A stretch of DNA of 64,000 nucleotides from Pyrus communis (Eukaryota > Streptophyta > Magnoliopsida > Rosales > Rosaceae). Location: positions 23,458,119 through 23,522,118 of the forward strand of contig NC_084816.1 of assembly GCF_963583255.1 (NCBI RefSeq), read 5' to 3'. How positions within the stretch are numbered: position 1 is the stretch's first letter; each line of letters starts with the position of its first letter. The notes below the pieces were generated by a model. That model saw only the letters and a program-made list of their open reading frames with translations, was not told the DNA's origin and made no database searches. Shown in pieces: positions 22,706 through 34,012 of this stretch. The translations under genes were made by a program, and so were the position numbers.

Positions 22706-25478
22706 CACCAAGAAGGATGACAAAGAACCAGAATATAAAGCAGTGTTGCACAACATAACCAAGATCCCAAGAGAAACTAAATTTCTTTATCCAAAACACC
22801 ATGGACATGACTAGGGAGAAAGAGCTCCAACCTGCCTATGACATATTTCTTATTTGCTAGTAATTAGGGTTTTAGCTTAAATGATTGTCCAGGTTCTGTG
22901 TCTCTGTGATCATAGGCAGGAATTAGCTTCATCAACAAGCAGCAACTATTGGAAGTCTCCTCCAATTTTTACTGATATGAAATGAACCTTAGCTCAGAGG
23001 TCTAGATTGGCTGCTTGGCATCTGCAGTTAATAAACAAGCAATGACGGCTCAATTTGAACCTGGCCCAACCCAATTTTTTCTCTCTTTTTTTAATTTTTA
23101 AATTCAACTATTGTTCTTGAAATTTAAACTTCATACATCTTGACAAATAACCGTAGCTGTCACTACACCATAGAGTCGTGAATGACCAACTAAAAATATC
23201 ATACTTTTCTTGCCAATCCTATTCTGGACAAGACAAGTTCAGCTCACTTCAAGCTTTAAGCGTCTACCTAGCGGCCCTTCGGGCTGGGTTCTCCGGAGGA
23301 AGGACAAGCCGACGGACCGTACTTCCCACAAAAGTGTTCCAGGTGGACCTAGGATTAAGTGGCGAGTGAGAGCATTGCAACACTGAGTTGAATGGAGACG
23401 GAGTGTACGTGTATTACCTTGCTATCAATCCGCTCTGTATGTATCTGTGATTGTGCTTGAGACATGAATCTTATCTCCAAACGCATACATGCTTAATTAA
23501 GAACCACAAGTGCTTGAGGTTTTTTTTATTTTTTATTTTATTTTTATTTTTATTTTTTTATATATAAAAAACTTTTTACGAGTGCATGTCTCAGTTTCTC
23601 GCAGATTGGTAGCCGTTCAAAAATTATATTGGTCTCCTAGGTCATGTACTTGCTTGAACTAATAAATACATTTCCATAGCTGTCCATCCTTCAATATCAT
23701 GATTCGGTCGACGGGGCCAGAAACCAAGAACTTAAAAACTTCTCTTATACAAGTAATTATTACAAAATCCTTACAGAGTATACAAAAATAATAAAACTCT
23801 TAAATCCCTTGTTTAATCCCAAACTCAGCTCATCTAGCATCAGTCTTGTCAAATAACTCATCTGTAAAATAAATAGGTGAGGGGTGAGCAACAAGCACCG
23901 TCGCTCAGTGAGTAGAATATGTAATATGTTAGTCAAGCGATTTCATTTTAGTCACCATAGAAAATACAATAATAATAACAAATCATCTTGCACATGGTGC
24001 CATATTACATTATTCCTTTACGTGTTCATTATATCCTTCATAAATAGTAACTCACCACATCACTCCTAATGGCCATTCTACCCTAATGTCCTTCCTATTG
24101 GCCATTCTACCCTAATGTCCCCGTGTGCAGTTTACATTTATTCATCGGATTAATGCAACACTGAAGTTCTCATGCTTCATGAACAATTCCAAATATTCAC
24201 ATATCACTATATTAATAATTCCGAAAGCATCCTCACAAATCCAACATGCTTGACTTGAAATAAAAATATTTAAAAATAAGTATAATTTGCAACACATTAC
24301 ATAAACCACTTACCTTGGTAATCCGATCTTTGACAAGACAACCCATCTAAAAATTTCCAAAACTCAAGCTTTCATGCATACTGACTAACTCCTTTGCATG
24401 ATAACAAAGGAGAGCACTTGCTCTCTTACTTGTAAGACACTCGGGTCTCGGCCTCTCTGTGCGTGCAGAAGATAGAGAGAGTTTGACGGAAAGAGAGATG
24501 TAAAATAGAGAGAGACGAAGTGGGATGGCAGAAAATATAAAAAGAAAGGGGAGAGTTGATTGGAAGTCAGTGGGAAGAGAAGAAGTGTGTGTGTGGTTCG
24601 GCTGAAAATGGGGAAAAGAGAGGGGAGGTAGCGTGAGAGAGAGAGAAGATGTGATGATTGTATTGCCTTTTGGTAAAATAATGAAATAATGGAATGATTG
24701 TTATATATAATGGAAAAAGGGAAATTAGAATGCACCCACTTTTTCTACATTTTTTTAATTAAATTTTTGTGCCTTTTAAGGATTTGATCAAAATTCTTGA
24801 ACTAATGGCCACCTAAGTATTTTGAAATTTTTTATTTACATATTATTAGTTTATTTCTTTTAAATGAAAAATATTATATGTTGATTTCTCACTTTATCTT
24901 TTTAGTCGATGGATGTTTTTTTTACGTGCCATAATTTATGCCCATTTTTAAGAAATATATTAATATTAACTATTAAATCATCAAAATTATCTGTCCATTT
25001 TAAGGGATTATTAATGGATATTAACTATTAAATAATCAATATTATCTCTTGAATTTTGAATTTTGAACAATTTTTTTTATTTTTTCTGTTGCAACTCACT
25101 TTCACTTATATATTATCTGTACCTCATGTTGTTTATCTTCGACAGAGATTTGCAAATTTGAGGTACGTTTCATGGTTCAACAAGTATTGGTTATGTTGCT
25201 TTAAGGAATGGTGTAACCATAATATTGGTTCAAGTAGAGCATTAAGGATTTTCTGATTGAGAAGAATCCATCATTGTTTCATTTTAGTGCTGAAAGAAGA
25301 ACTCTTGCTTTGTATGTTGTGATCTTTATGATTACTATGCCATTTGAAAACTACAAACATCTTGATTCTTTGAAAAAAAAAAAAAAACATCTTGATTTCT
25401 TTCCCAAATAAGGAGTCTCTCCAAACGGATTCATGAAGAACAAAGAGGACGTTCCATTAAAGAAGAGGATTGCACATA
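22706..25478. other. Gene-poor stretch
   Basis: No gene is supported. It contains a T-rich low-complexity patch near 23521-23570, a 26-28-bp tandem duplication near 24066-24120 (GGCCATTCTACCCTAATGTC twice), and a purine-rich block at about 24440-24650. Short ORFs here are low complexity. Confidence 0.5.
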
Positions 25479-25747
25479 TGTCACATCCTAGATCGGCTCT
25501 GCCGTAACACAATATTGTTCACTTTAGGCTCCGGCCACGCCCTCATTGTTTTGTTTCTGGGAACTCACACGAGAACTTCCTAGTGAGTCACCCATCATGG
25601 GAATGCTCTTACCCAAACTCGCGCAACTTCGAAGTTCTGATGGAACCTGAAGCCATTGAGTTCCCAAATTGCCTCGTGCTATAGGGAGGGAAGCATATAC
25701 ATATAAGGCACATCACCCCTCTCCGTTGGTCGATGTGGGATGTTACA
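25479..25747 (-). mobile_element. Cassandra TRIM LTR a
   Basis: A 269-bp LTR reading TGT...ACA on the minus strand. Its centre matches 5S rRNA, for example the complement of CTTCCCAGTGGGTCACCCAT and CGCTTAACTTC. This embedded 5S-type Pol III promoter defines Cassandra elements. It is the outer unit of a four-LTR array; ACATA (25474-25478) may be the array's left target duplication. Confidence 0.9.
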
Positions 25748-25924
25748 ATCCACCTCCTTTAGGAGCCCGACGTCCTCGTCGGCACACTCGCATCATACAA
25801 CAGAGTGGCTCTGATACCATTCTAACACATCCCACATCGATCAACAGAGAGGGGGTGATGTGCCTTAGGGGCCCGACGTCCTCGTCGACACACTTTCGGC
25901 CAGAGAGTGGCTTTGATACCAAAT
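25748..25924 (-). mobile_element. Cassandra internal domain with an inverted LTR scrap
   Basis: Holds two copies of the short internal domain: polypurine tract end and primer-binding site TGGTATCAGAGCC on the minus strand, complementary to initiator tRNA-Met. Between them, 25823-25867 is about 45 bp of the LTR 5' end in the opposite orientation. Confidence 0.8.
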
Positions 25925-26193
25925 TGTCACATCCCGTCCTTGCCTCTGCCGTAACACGATATTGTCCGTTTTAGGCCTCGACCACACCCTCACGTTTTTG
26001 TTTCTGGGAACTCACATGAGAACTTCCCAATGGGTCACCCATCCTGGGATTGCTTACGCGCAATCTCGCTTAACTTCGGAGTTCCTATGGAATCTGAAGT
26101 CAGTGAGCTCCCAAATGCCTCGTGCTAAAGGAGGTGAGCATGTACATATAAGGCATAGATGATCCTCACCCTTGGGCGATGTGGGATCTAACA
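25925..26193 (-). mobile_element. Cassandra TRIM LTR b
   Basis: A 269-bp LTR with 5S-like core, TGT...ACA on the minus strand. It is followed on the plus strand by a 70-bp internal domain (26194-26263) with polypurine tract and initiator-Met primer site. Confidence 0.9.
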
Positions 26194-26263
26194 ATCCACC
26201 CCCTTAGGGGCCCGATGTCCTCGTCGACACATTTCCGGCTAGGGAGTGGCTCTGATACCAAAT

Positions 26264-26533
26264 TGTCACATCCTAGTCCGACTCTACCGTAACACGATAT
26301 TGTCCGCTTTGGGCTTCGACCATGCCCTCACGGTTTTGTTTCTGGAAACTCACACGAGAACTTCCCAGGCGGTCACCCATCCTGGGAATGCTCTCGCCCA
26401 AATTCGCTTAATTTCAGAGTTTTAATGGAATTCGAAGCCAGTGAGTCCCCAAAAGGTCTCGTGCTATAGGGAGGGGAGCATATACATATAAGACACTTCA
26501 CCCCCTCTCCGTTGGTCGATGTGGGATCTTACA
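26264..26533 (-). mobile_element. Cassandra TRIM LTR c
   Basis: A 270-bp LTR with 5S-like core, same orientation. The next internal domain is 26534-26608 (75 bp). Confidence 0.9.
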
Positions 26534-26608
26534 ATCCACCCTCCTTAGAGGCCCGACGTCCTCGTTGGCACACTCACACCAAACGGTAGAGTGGCTATGA
26601 TACCATTC

Positions 26609-26875
26609 TGACACATCCCAGCTCGACTCTGCCATAGCATGATATTGTCCACTTTGGGCTTATCATTCCCTCACGTATTTGTTTCTGGGAACTCAGACGA
26701 GAACTTCCCAGTGGGTCACCCATCCTAGGATTGCTCTCGCCTGAACTCGCTTAACTTCAGAGTTCCGATGGAATTCGAAGCCAATGAGTTCCCAAAAAGC
26801 CTCGTGCTATAGGGAGGGAGCATGTACATATAAGGCACATCACCCCCTCTCCGTTGGTCGATGTGGGATCTAACA
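26609..26875 (-). mobile_element. Cassandra TRIM LTR d
   Basis: A 267-bp LTR, last of the array. It is followed by ATATA (26876-26880), one base different from ACATA before LTR a, so one pair of target duplications may flank all four LTRs. Confidence 0.9.
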
Positions 26876-27330
26876 ATATATGGTTCATGTGCGTTTCTCC
26901 GTCTATCCATATGCCTAATTTGAATTGTACTCATGTCATGTTAAAACGTACTAATATTGGCTTGAGACGTAACAATGCCAAATTGAAACGTACCGATACT
27001 GATAGAAATGTACATGTGCCAATTTGAAACGTACCAATATTGGCTTAAAACATACCAATGCCAAATTGAAATGTACCGCTACTGATAAAAATGTACCCAT
27101 GCCAAATTGACACGTACCAACATATCGGCTAGAAATGTACCAATGCTAAATTAAAACGTACCTTTTAACACCTACCACTTGACTATATTTTCCAAATGTA
27201 CCATGGTAAGGATCCTCAAATGTATAATGCTAAATTGAAACATAACTAATACCATCTACCACTAGAATCTATTTTTCAAATGTACCATGGTACGGATACT
27301 CAAATCAAGAGGTGCATAAAATGAAAATAC
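26876..27330. repeat. Irregular tandem repeat of AAATTGAAACGTACC-type units
   Basis: From about 26930 to 27330 words such as AAACGTACC, AAATGTACC and GCCAAATTGA recur every 20-45 bp with variation. It ends in two copies of CAAATGTACCATGGTA. No coding frame. Confidence 0.65.
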
Positions 27331-27738
27331 AAAGGAAATGAATATAACTGACAAGGGAGAACGGAAGAGTGTACGCTGACCTAAGCAAAGAAATGGCATG
27401 AAAAGATTGTTGAATGGTAGTGGAAGAAAATGACAGAAGTATATATCACGTTAGAAGCAGAAATAGATCAGATTTGAATAGGTCTTAGATTTTTAAAACA
27501 TATGTCTACTAGATTCTAGGAGATTTGGAATATTAATATAATAATTATTAATTAATTGGTACATTATATATAATGGAAAATTGTGTAATTTTGAATTAAT
27601 AAAATGCTACTTATAATATATGTGGCACCTAAAATGTAGGAAAATGTTTAATAAAAAATCTAAAAGCTATAAATGTTTAATCCACAATGAGGTTTCTAAT
27701 TCTAAATGCCCTCGTGGTAATAAAATAATATGAAAAAA
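27331..27738. other. Intergenic, AT-rich
   Basis: No gene or recognised element. Confidence 0.5.
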
Positions 27739-29201
27739 AAGAAAACTAATGAAAATGACCTCAAAACTTTGAGTTTAAAAAAAAAAGTCACCTAATAAAT
27801 TTTATTTAATGATAAGGACAAGAGATAAAAAAAAAAAAAAACAAAAACTTATTCAACCCAAAGCGCGTGTGCACGTTAGCAGTGCGAAAGCAAGCATCTA
27901 CTGATTCAACAAAAAACCAACAGTGCAAAAGCAGCACACAAATTACTTTTTAAATATTTCATCGGGAAGGAAAATGACATCAACAAACCCAAAAATTTTA
28001 GAGAGAGAGAAATTTGAGATTAAAAAAAATATTGCTGACATCAATACATGACTACCACTTAGCCCTACACGTGGGGTAGCATCTCATCATCACCTCATGT
28101 TCAAATTATGCAATTCTTTATTAATTTTAACCCTAACCAGCTAAAACCTAAAAATAAAAAAATATTACATTACTTTCCACAATGAAAGCACATTAGCTTT
28201 TCTGATCTTTCATTTATGCTTTTGTTGAATAAATTAAAGGGAAGTCAAATAAATTGTTCGAATAATGTTAGAGAACAAATAGGAATGTGAATATCATTAT
28301 TCTAACTCTGTAAGAATATAAATATTATTGTCAGTGACTCATATGATAATGACAAGAGAGCTTCAAATTTTGAACCTTTTAGTGTTCAGTTTAAAAAACA
28401 ATGATAGTGCTAGTGTTCGATTTTAAGAAATAGTCAGTGTTTAGTTTACGAAATAGTAATAGTACCAGCATTCAGTTTAAGAAATAGTTAGTGTTCAGTT
28501 TACGAAATAGTCAGTGTTCAGTTTACGAAGTAGTGATAGTATTAGTGTTCCGTTTAAGAAATAATCAGCGTTTAGTTTAAGAAATATTGTTCATTTTAAG
28601 AAGTAGTCAATGTTCAGTTTAAGAAATAATGTTCGGTTTAAGAAGTAGTCAATGTTCAGTTTAAGAAATAGTGTTCAAATTTAAGAAGTAGTCAATATTC
28701 TGTTTAATAAACAGTGACAGTATTAGTGTTCATAAAACTGAATAATGAAAATTTTCTTTATTTTTGATCTTGTAATATTATTACTTAGTTTGTTCTAAAA
28801 AAATTGAAAGAATAGTCAAATAAACAAATAAAAAAATAAAAAAATTGTTTATAGAGTGAGGTGAAAGGAGAGAGAAGAGTGGGGAGAGGTGAAAAAAAAA
28901 AAAAAAAAGTTGACGTGGATGGGTGAGGTGAAATGAGAGAGAAAAATTGATCGGAGAGAGAAAGAGGTTGAACAGTTGAGTGTGGGAGAGTATGTGAATG
29001 TGTGTGATGTGATGCGTGGTTCCGTGTGTCAAAATGTGTTGGCTGTTTTATTTATTTATTATTATTATGTAAAACTTTTGTCATTTTCATTAAAATTTGA
29101 ATCCTTTTTATTAAAGTTTAAGCTCTTTTTATTAAATAAAATTTGTAGATGATTTTTGGTTAATTAAAAGTTTTGAGAAGTCATTTTCATTAAAGCTCCC
29201 T
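27739..29201. mobile_element. Larger family C-like element containing a minisatellite
   Basis: The left end (GAAAACTAATGAAAATGAC, then ATTTTATTTAATGATAAGG) and the complement of the right end (AGGGAGCTTTAATGAAAATG, then ATTTTATTTAATAAAAAG) match over roughly 100 bp and resemble the small family C MITEs. This suggests a 1.46-kb relative. The flanking A-rich sequence makes the target duplication undecidable. No transposase is seen; the middle holds the repeat at 28375-28735. Confidence 0.55.
28375..28735. repeat. Minisatellite, unit about GTTCAGTTTAAGAAATAGT
   Basis: About fifteen degenerate units of 17-30 bp built on GTTCAGTTTAAGAAATAGT, with variants TTTACGAA and AAGTAGTCAAT. Units are contiguous and not separated by unique spacers. 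Confidence 0.8.
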
Positions 29202-29549
29202 AGAAAAAATGATTATGGTATGGAGAGACCGATTGACGACAGTGGGGAAGGATCCCACTTTCTAATTTAAAACTTCACATAAACCTAATCAAAATACGGG
29301 TTCTCACAATAAGTAGTGGCATCGGGATAAATATATATAAAAAAAACTAACCAATACTTGATATTTTTTGGGTTACAAGAGAACCTGGGAAGGTTTTTGA
29401 TTCATGATTTTTTTTTTCTAATTTAAAAAAAAAATGTATGATATTTCATATTTGTGCTGTATAACCCAATTATAAATGGCAAAGGTTTAGAATAGTATTG
29501 TGAATTTGATTATTTATATTATTTTTGTTGTACAATTTTTTTTGTTTTG
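29202..29549. other. Intergenic, AT-rich
   Basis: No gene or recognised element. Confidence 0.5.
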
Positions 29550-29700
29550 AAAAAACGATATTATCTATCCTATAGGGGAGAGGGGGTATGCTTAGCCTCA
29601 TAATGTGCTAGTAATAATATGGTTCATATTTGCTTTGGCGAAAATTAAACCTAACACTTCTCACTTGCAAGTGAAAAGGAATACCAGTATTAAGTGACTG
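29550..29700 (-). mobile_element. Au SINE, nearly full length
   Basis: On the minus strand: tRNA-like head with GGTATTCCTTTTCACTTGC and B-box region TTAGGTTTAATTTTCGCC, the conserved body ending in GAGGCTAAGC-type sequence, and the 3' end AGATAATATCGTTT. This matches the plant Au SINE as I know it. Diverged. Confidence 0.7.
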
Positions 29701-30720
29701 TTGTAAAATTATTTAGTTATAATTTAAAAAAGTGTTATTTCTTTCTAATACGATTGGTATGTGTGTGTGTTTTCGGCATACGTTGGTAAGTAAAAACAAT
29801 TTTATTTCTATAAGACATGGTAAACAAATATGATAAGTAAGTGATTTTCGTACACTTTTTTTAATTAAATAAATTAACAGATAATTAAAATCTAAAGCCG
29901 AGGGGAATGTCATGTTTGCAATGTGAAGTGTGAACAATCTCTGTAATGATAATATCATTTTTACCACTACTGCATTTTCAAAATGTTGATCACCGAGTGG
30001 TTAATTGTTTCTTACCATCAATCATTGTGATTTAGAAATTTGTATTTCTTAAGCCAAGAGCAAGTAATTTATAGTCTTCATTATACCTAATACCCGCATT
30101 GTTTTGTGAAAGATAAAGCAAATTCACAAGGAACTTGTAGCTCAAGCAGTTGAAAACGTTCATTCTACACTCGAAACTCTAGGTTCAATTTCTCCTTTCT
30201 CTCTCCCAATAAAAAAGATAGAACAAACTGTTTTTTTTTCTTTCTCTTCATAGATTCTCTTTATTAATACAAGTCATAATCTTATTCTAAACTACATTAT
30301 ATAGAGAGGGAGTTTTTAAACTTGCGACGGCAGTGAGTTGCAGAAAAATATCCCATCTACCAAAACAAGCCACCACGTACTTCTCTTCTGATATTTGAAC
30401 CTAATAACCAGTTGGATGATATCAATAAAATTCAAGTTCTATTCCAAGATAAAACACGAAAACAATAACCTGACCATCAATTATCTTTAACTTCAACTTA
30501 CTTATCATGATTCAGTACTAACTCAAAATTTTTACATTAACAAAAAACTTTACTGTACCTCGAAGTATGATTTGTACTAGAGTAATGTATAATTGGATTT
30601 GCGGTCAAGAGTTTCACGGTTAACTCTTTGTTTGAGAGATTTTCTAGCGTGTTTGGAACATGGAGCAGTACTCTACATGCTGCCATAAAATTGGTGGAAA
30701 GTTTATTTTTTCAAGTGTTC
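29701..30720. other. Intergenic with one SINE-like head
   Basis: Near 30133-30200 the plus strand has an A-box-like TAGCTCAAGCAGTTG and a B-box-like GGTTCAATTTC about 40 bases on, probably a tRNA-derived SINE head. Nothing else is recognised. Confidence 0.45.
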
Positions 30721-30739
30721 CTCCAATTGTTAAGGAAAA

Positions 30740-30835
30740 ATACTAACAGTGAATTTGAACCACATTATTGCTAACCCATTGTGAGGCTAAGTTCACCCCT
30801 CTCCCTTACTGTAGATAATATCGTTTGTTAAAAAA
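30740..30835 (+). mobile_element. Au SINE, 5'-truncated
   Basis: The plus strand contains ATTGCTAACCCATTGTGAGG, then CACCCCTCTCCC, and ends AGATAATATCGTTTG. This is the 3' part of an Au SINE; the tRNA-like head is missing. Confidence 0.7.
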
Positions 30836-31184
30836 AATGTATAAGAAAAAATGCTAATGAGACTCTCAAAGTGGGATTCTCCATGAGCTCTTTGTCACCT
30901 CACAGTTTAACGTCAATTCTCGTTCCAACATTAATTGTGCTAACTAATACATTACTTAGGGAAATAGGTAAAAGAAATTTCCATCAAAGATTCAATAGTT
31001 GGTATATTCTTAGCCTCGGTAAAGTTCATCTTGATAAACATGAGGTGATAGAGAGTCTATAAAAAGTTCTACTTTTTAGAGATTTTTTTTAACATTTCTC
31101 ATTGTAAAATTACATGAAGGTACCACTACGTATTCTAAACACACTCAAAAATATCTTTTTTGTTTCTTGTCCAAGTCCGGGAGT
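30836..31184. other. Intergenic, AT-rich
   Basis: No gene or recognised element. Confidence 0.5.
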
Positions 31185-31193
31185 GAGAGGTAC

Positions 31194-31415
31194 CCAGAAG
31201 GATCCTCGTCAGATCCTCTTTGTTAGGATTCTAAGGATCCTCCAATCACATCCGTTCATCGTATATCGTGCAGTCAGAAATTATTGTAATTTTTATTATT
31301 TAAAATTGAATATAAACAGTATCTGACAAAAACTAACTGCACGATGTACGATGAATGCATGTGATTGGATGATCCCTGAAATCCTCACAAAGAGGATCCA
31401 GCGAAGATCCTCTCT
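31194..31415. mobile_element. Palindromic Mutator-like MITE, family A copy 2
   Basis: A 222-bp element flanked by an exact 9-bp duplication GAGAGGTAC (31185-31193 and 31416-31424). Shares with copy 1 the arms ATCCTCCAATCACAT and the centre TTTAAAATTGAATATAAACA. Confidence 0.85.
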
Positions 31416-31424
31416 GAGAGGTAC

Positions 31425-32910
31425 AAGGTGGATAATGGATGATGGTGCATCAACCAATAACGATGCAATAGTAAAAGGAAATCAGGCAAAAGGCGAAAGA
31501 AAGAGACAAGAGTTTGACATACAAGTTAACAAGCCCTTTATGCAAAGGGATCTTCATTTTAAAAAAAAAAGGAAAACTTGATATAAGTCCAATTTTTTGA
31601 GCTAGGAATAGTCCAATTTAGTAAAATAAATCTAGTTTGTTATATTTAATTATTTAATTAGCAATAGTTATCTGTTCAATGATAATATTTATTATAAAAA
31701 TCAAATTTCTTCACAATTATCTCTTTGTTTATTTCTTTTTATTTATCTTTTTGTTATTTCTTGTTATTCCTCCTGCTTTAAACCCCATTTATAGATTTTA
31801 TTTTTAATTTTTATAATCAACCTATATCACTGGTTAATTATATTTATTTACCTATATGACATATTCTTTTTTTATAATCGACATGTCACAGATTAATGTG
31901 TCTTGCTTGTAGCTATGTTATGTTATTTCTACCTTTTAATTAGGTTTCATATCTCACGTATAGGTATTATATACATTCATATATTTGTTACTTGAGTTAG
32001 GGTACAATTTTTTGCAGATAAATTTATGTTAGTATATTAGTTTTTTTTAATAAGATATTAAATATATTTTTTTGGAGTTGGAAAATGCATAATATTAGAA
32101 TATTTTAATTGATTTTTAATATTTTTAGAGAATATAAAATGAGTATAAAAGAAATAAAAACATATAATCCTAAAAACACTCTACGTTTTTGGACCTGGAT
32201 CTAAAAGCCCCAAAAAAGAATTAGGTGTGGGGTCTACACCACATCAAACTTTAACAATCTGAACCATCTATTTTGTAAGTCTCGATTCATATATCATCCT
32301 TACAGAAATTCAATTCAATCCGAACTCATTTACCTATTTAATTATCAAGATAAAATTTCATTGTTTCTTATATAACAAAGTATTCGTTAATTTCTTTGAA
32401 CTCAATTAGATGTCTTAACATTTCCGATTTGGCTAATATTTTGCAAGGATGATCTATGAGGTACAACTTGAAAAATAAATGATTCAGATCGTTAAAGTTT
32501 AATTTGATGTGGGCCCTATAACTAATTCCTATTTTTATTAAAAAAAATGAAGATCCCTTCTCTAAAAAGTTTCCTGCAACTCAAAATAAATGTACGTCTG
32601 CCGGTTCCGTGGCACGGATTTGAAAGATAAAAAGTTGTTTGGCAATTGGTATAATTGGTAGGTATATGTCCCCTCTCGCCACCAAAACTTAGTAAAGTAA
32701 TTTAACTTCTTCATCATCTCTCCCAAATCCAATGGATTTGCTCTTTTCCAATTGTACACAATGTACATGATTGAAAGATGCCATGGCTAGGTCAAAAAGA
32801 CTATGGAATTTATTTTCACCCACTTGCAAGGACGGAGTCACTTTGGCCCTAGGGCGGATGCCTCCACTCGTGGTGAAAAAAATGTACATGATTTTGACAT
32901 TAGTAAGATG
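31425..32910. other. Intergenic, AT-rich
   Basis: No gene is supported. A locally GC-richer patch at about 32825-32870 has no recognised identity. Confidence 0.5.
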
Positions 32911-33122
32911 TATTATTAGTTTACTTGCTTGTGATATTAGCATTAACTCTTTCATTTGATATTACCAACGTTGAAAAAACATTTTCGGCTATGAAATTTA
33001 TAAAGAATCGATTGAGAAATTGATGGGAGACCAACAAATGAATGATAACATGGTTATTTCTATAGAGAGATATTTGATGATATTGATAATAAAGTTGTCA
33101 TGCAACACTTTAACAACAAGGT
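32911..33122 (+). pseudogene. hAT transposase carboxy-terminal (dimerisation) fragment, broken
   Basis: Reads NVEKTFSAMKFIKNRLRN, stops, then continues in another frame as MGDQQMNDNMVISIE, and in a third as FDDIDNKVVMQHFNN. Together these follow the hAT-dimerisation region of plant ZMYM/TTF-type transposase-derived proteins (usual TVERAFSAMK...MGDxWMND). At least one stop and two frame changes; clearly a relic. Confidence 0.75.
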
Positions 33123-34012
33123 ATCCCATTGATGGATATTGTAACGAGTTATATGAAAAATCTTATAGATTAATATATAAGCATTTGTTTTGTAAATTCT
33201 TTAACTTTTTAATTTGTGACTTTGTTATTTGAGGATGCATGACTCAATCCATGATCTCTGGCATCGTCCATGCTTATTTAAATCACCTTGAAATAACTTA
33301 GATATTATAAGGTTTACAGTCTTATATTAGATGAGAACAACAAACATAAAAATGTATATATCGTAAATTGTTATTCACAGAGATGTATACAAGAAGATAT
33401 ATTCTAATTTGTATCACTTGACAAGTAAGTTCACTTCGCAAAAGTTCATGTTATGTTTTTATACCTATAAATAGTGCTCAAGGTTAAAACTTAGCATATA
33501 TATCAATCTTTGTGATGATTGGAAGCTACTGTATTCCTTTTTGATAATACAAATTTGGAACACTGACTTCAATTTTTTTTTATATCAAAAGGAGGAATTT
33601 AAACTTGAATCTCTACCAACGTTACAAAATAAAAAGTGTTACAAGAACGACTTAAATTATATTATTTCGATGGTCTTGCATATGGTTCTTAAATTAAATT
33701 TCATTAGTGGTTGTGACCCTCATTCGTCGATATTATTCAATCCCGGGTTGGATTCGTGTCCATTAGCATATAGATATCGAGCGTTTTGTCAATAATCGTA
33801 TTTGAAAAGATGAAAGATGCAAGCATCATTATTCCAACCAGAGTTCGAATATCCAACAAAACTAGTTTTAAATCGAGAGCGCCAATCGTGCTATGGCCTA
33901 TTATTCCAAAACGTAATTAATTAGACCTAAATAATCTAGGTTTTACCTTTTGTTCATGTGTCAATTGATCTGCTAATATATGGTTGGATGTCAAGAATAC
34001 GTAGAGGAGTCA
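33123..34012. other. Intergenic
   Basis: No gene. A few short stretches look like decayed SINE or LTR scraps but cannot be named. Confidence 0.45.

Noticed and set aside
24385..24735. 116-codon minus ORF
   Set aside because: Low-complexity Ser/Leu/Phe from a purine-rich block; no motif or gene structure.
25669..26162. ORFs in the Cassandra array
   Set aside because: Open only by chance in LTR sequence; similar frames recur in the other LTR copies (for example 38355-39063).
25479..26875. 5S rRNA genes
   Set aside because: The 5S-like sequence is diverged, lies inside TG...CA LTRs with primer-binding sites, and is repeated with LTR spacing, not as a 5S gene array.
28375..28735. CRISPR-like array
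   Set aside because: Units are contiguous, degenerate and without unique spacers, in a plant nuclear context; it is a minisatellite.
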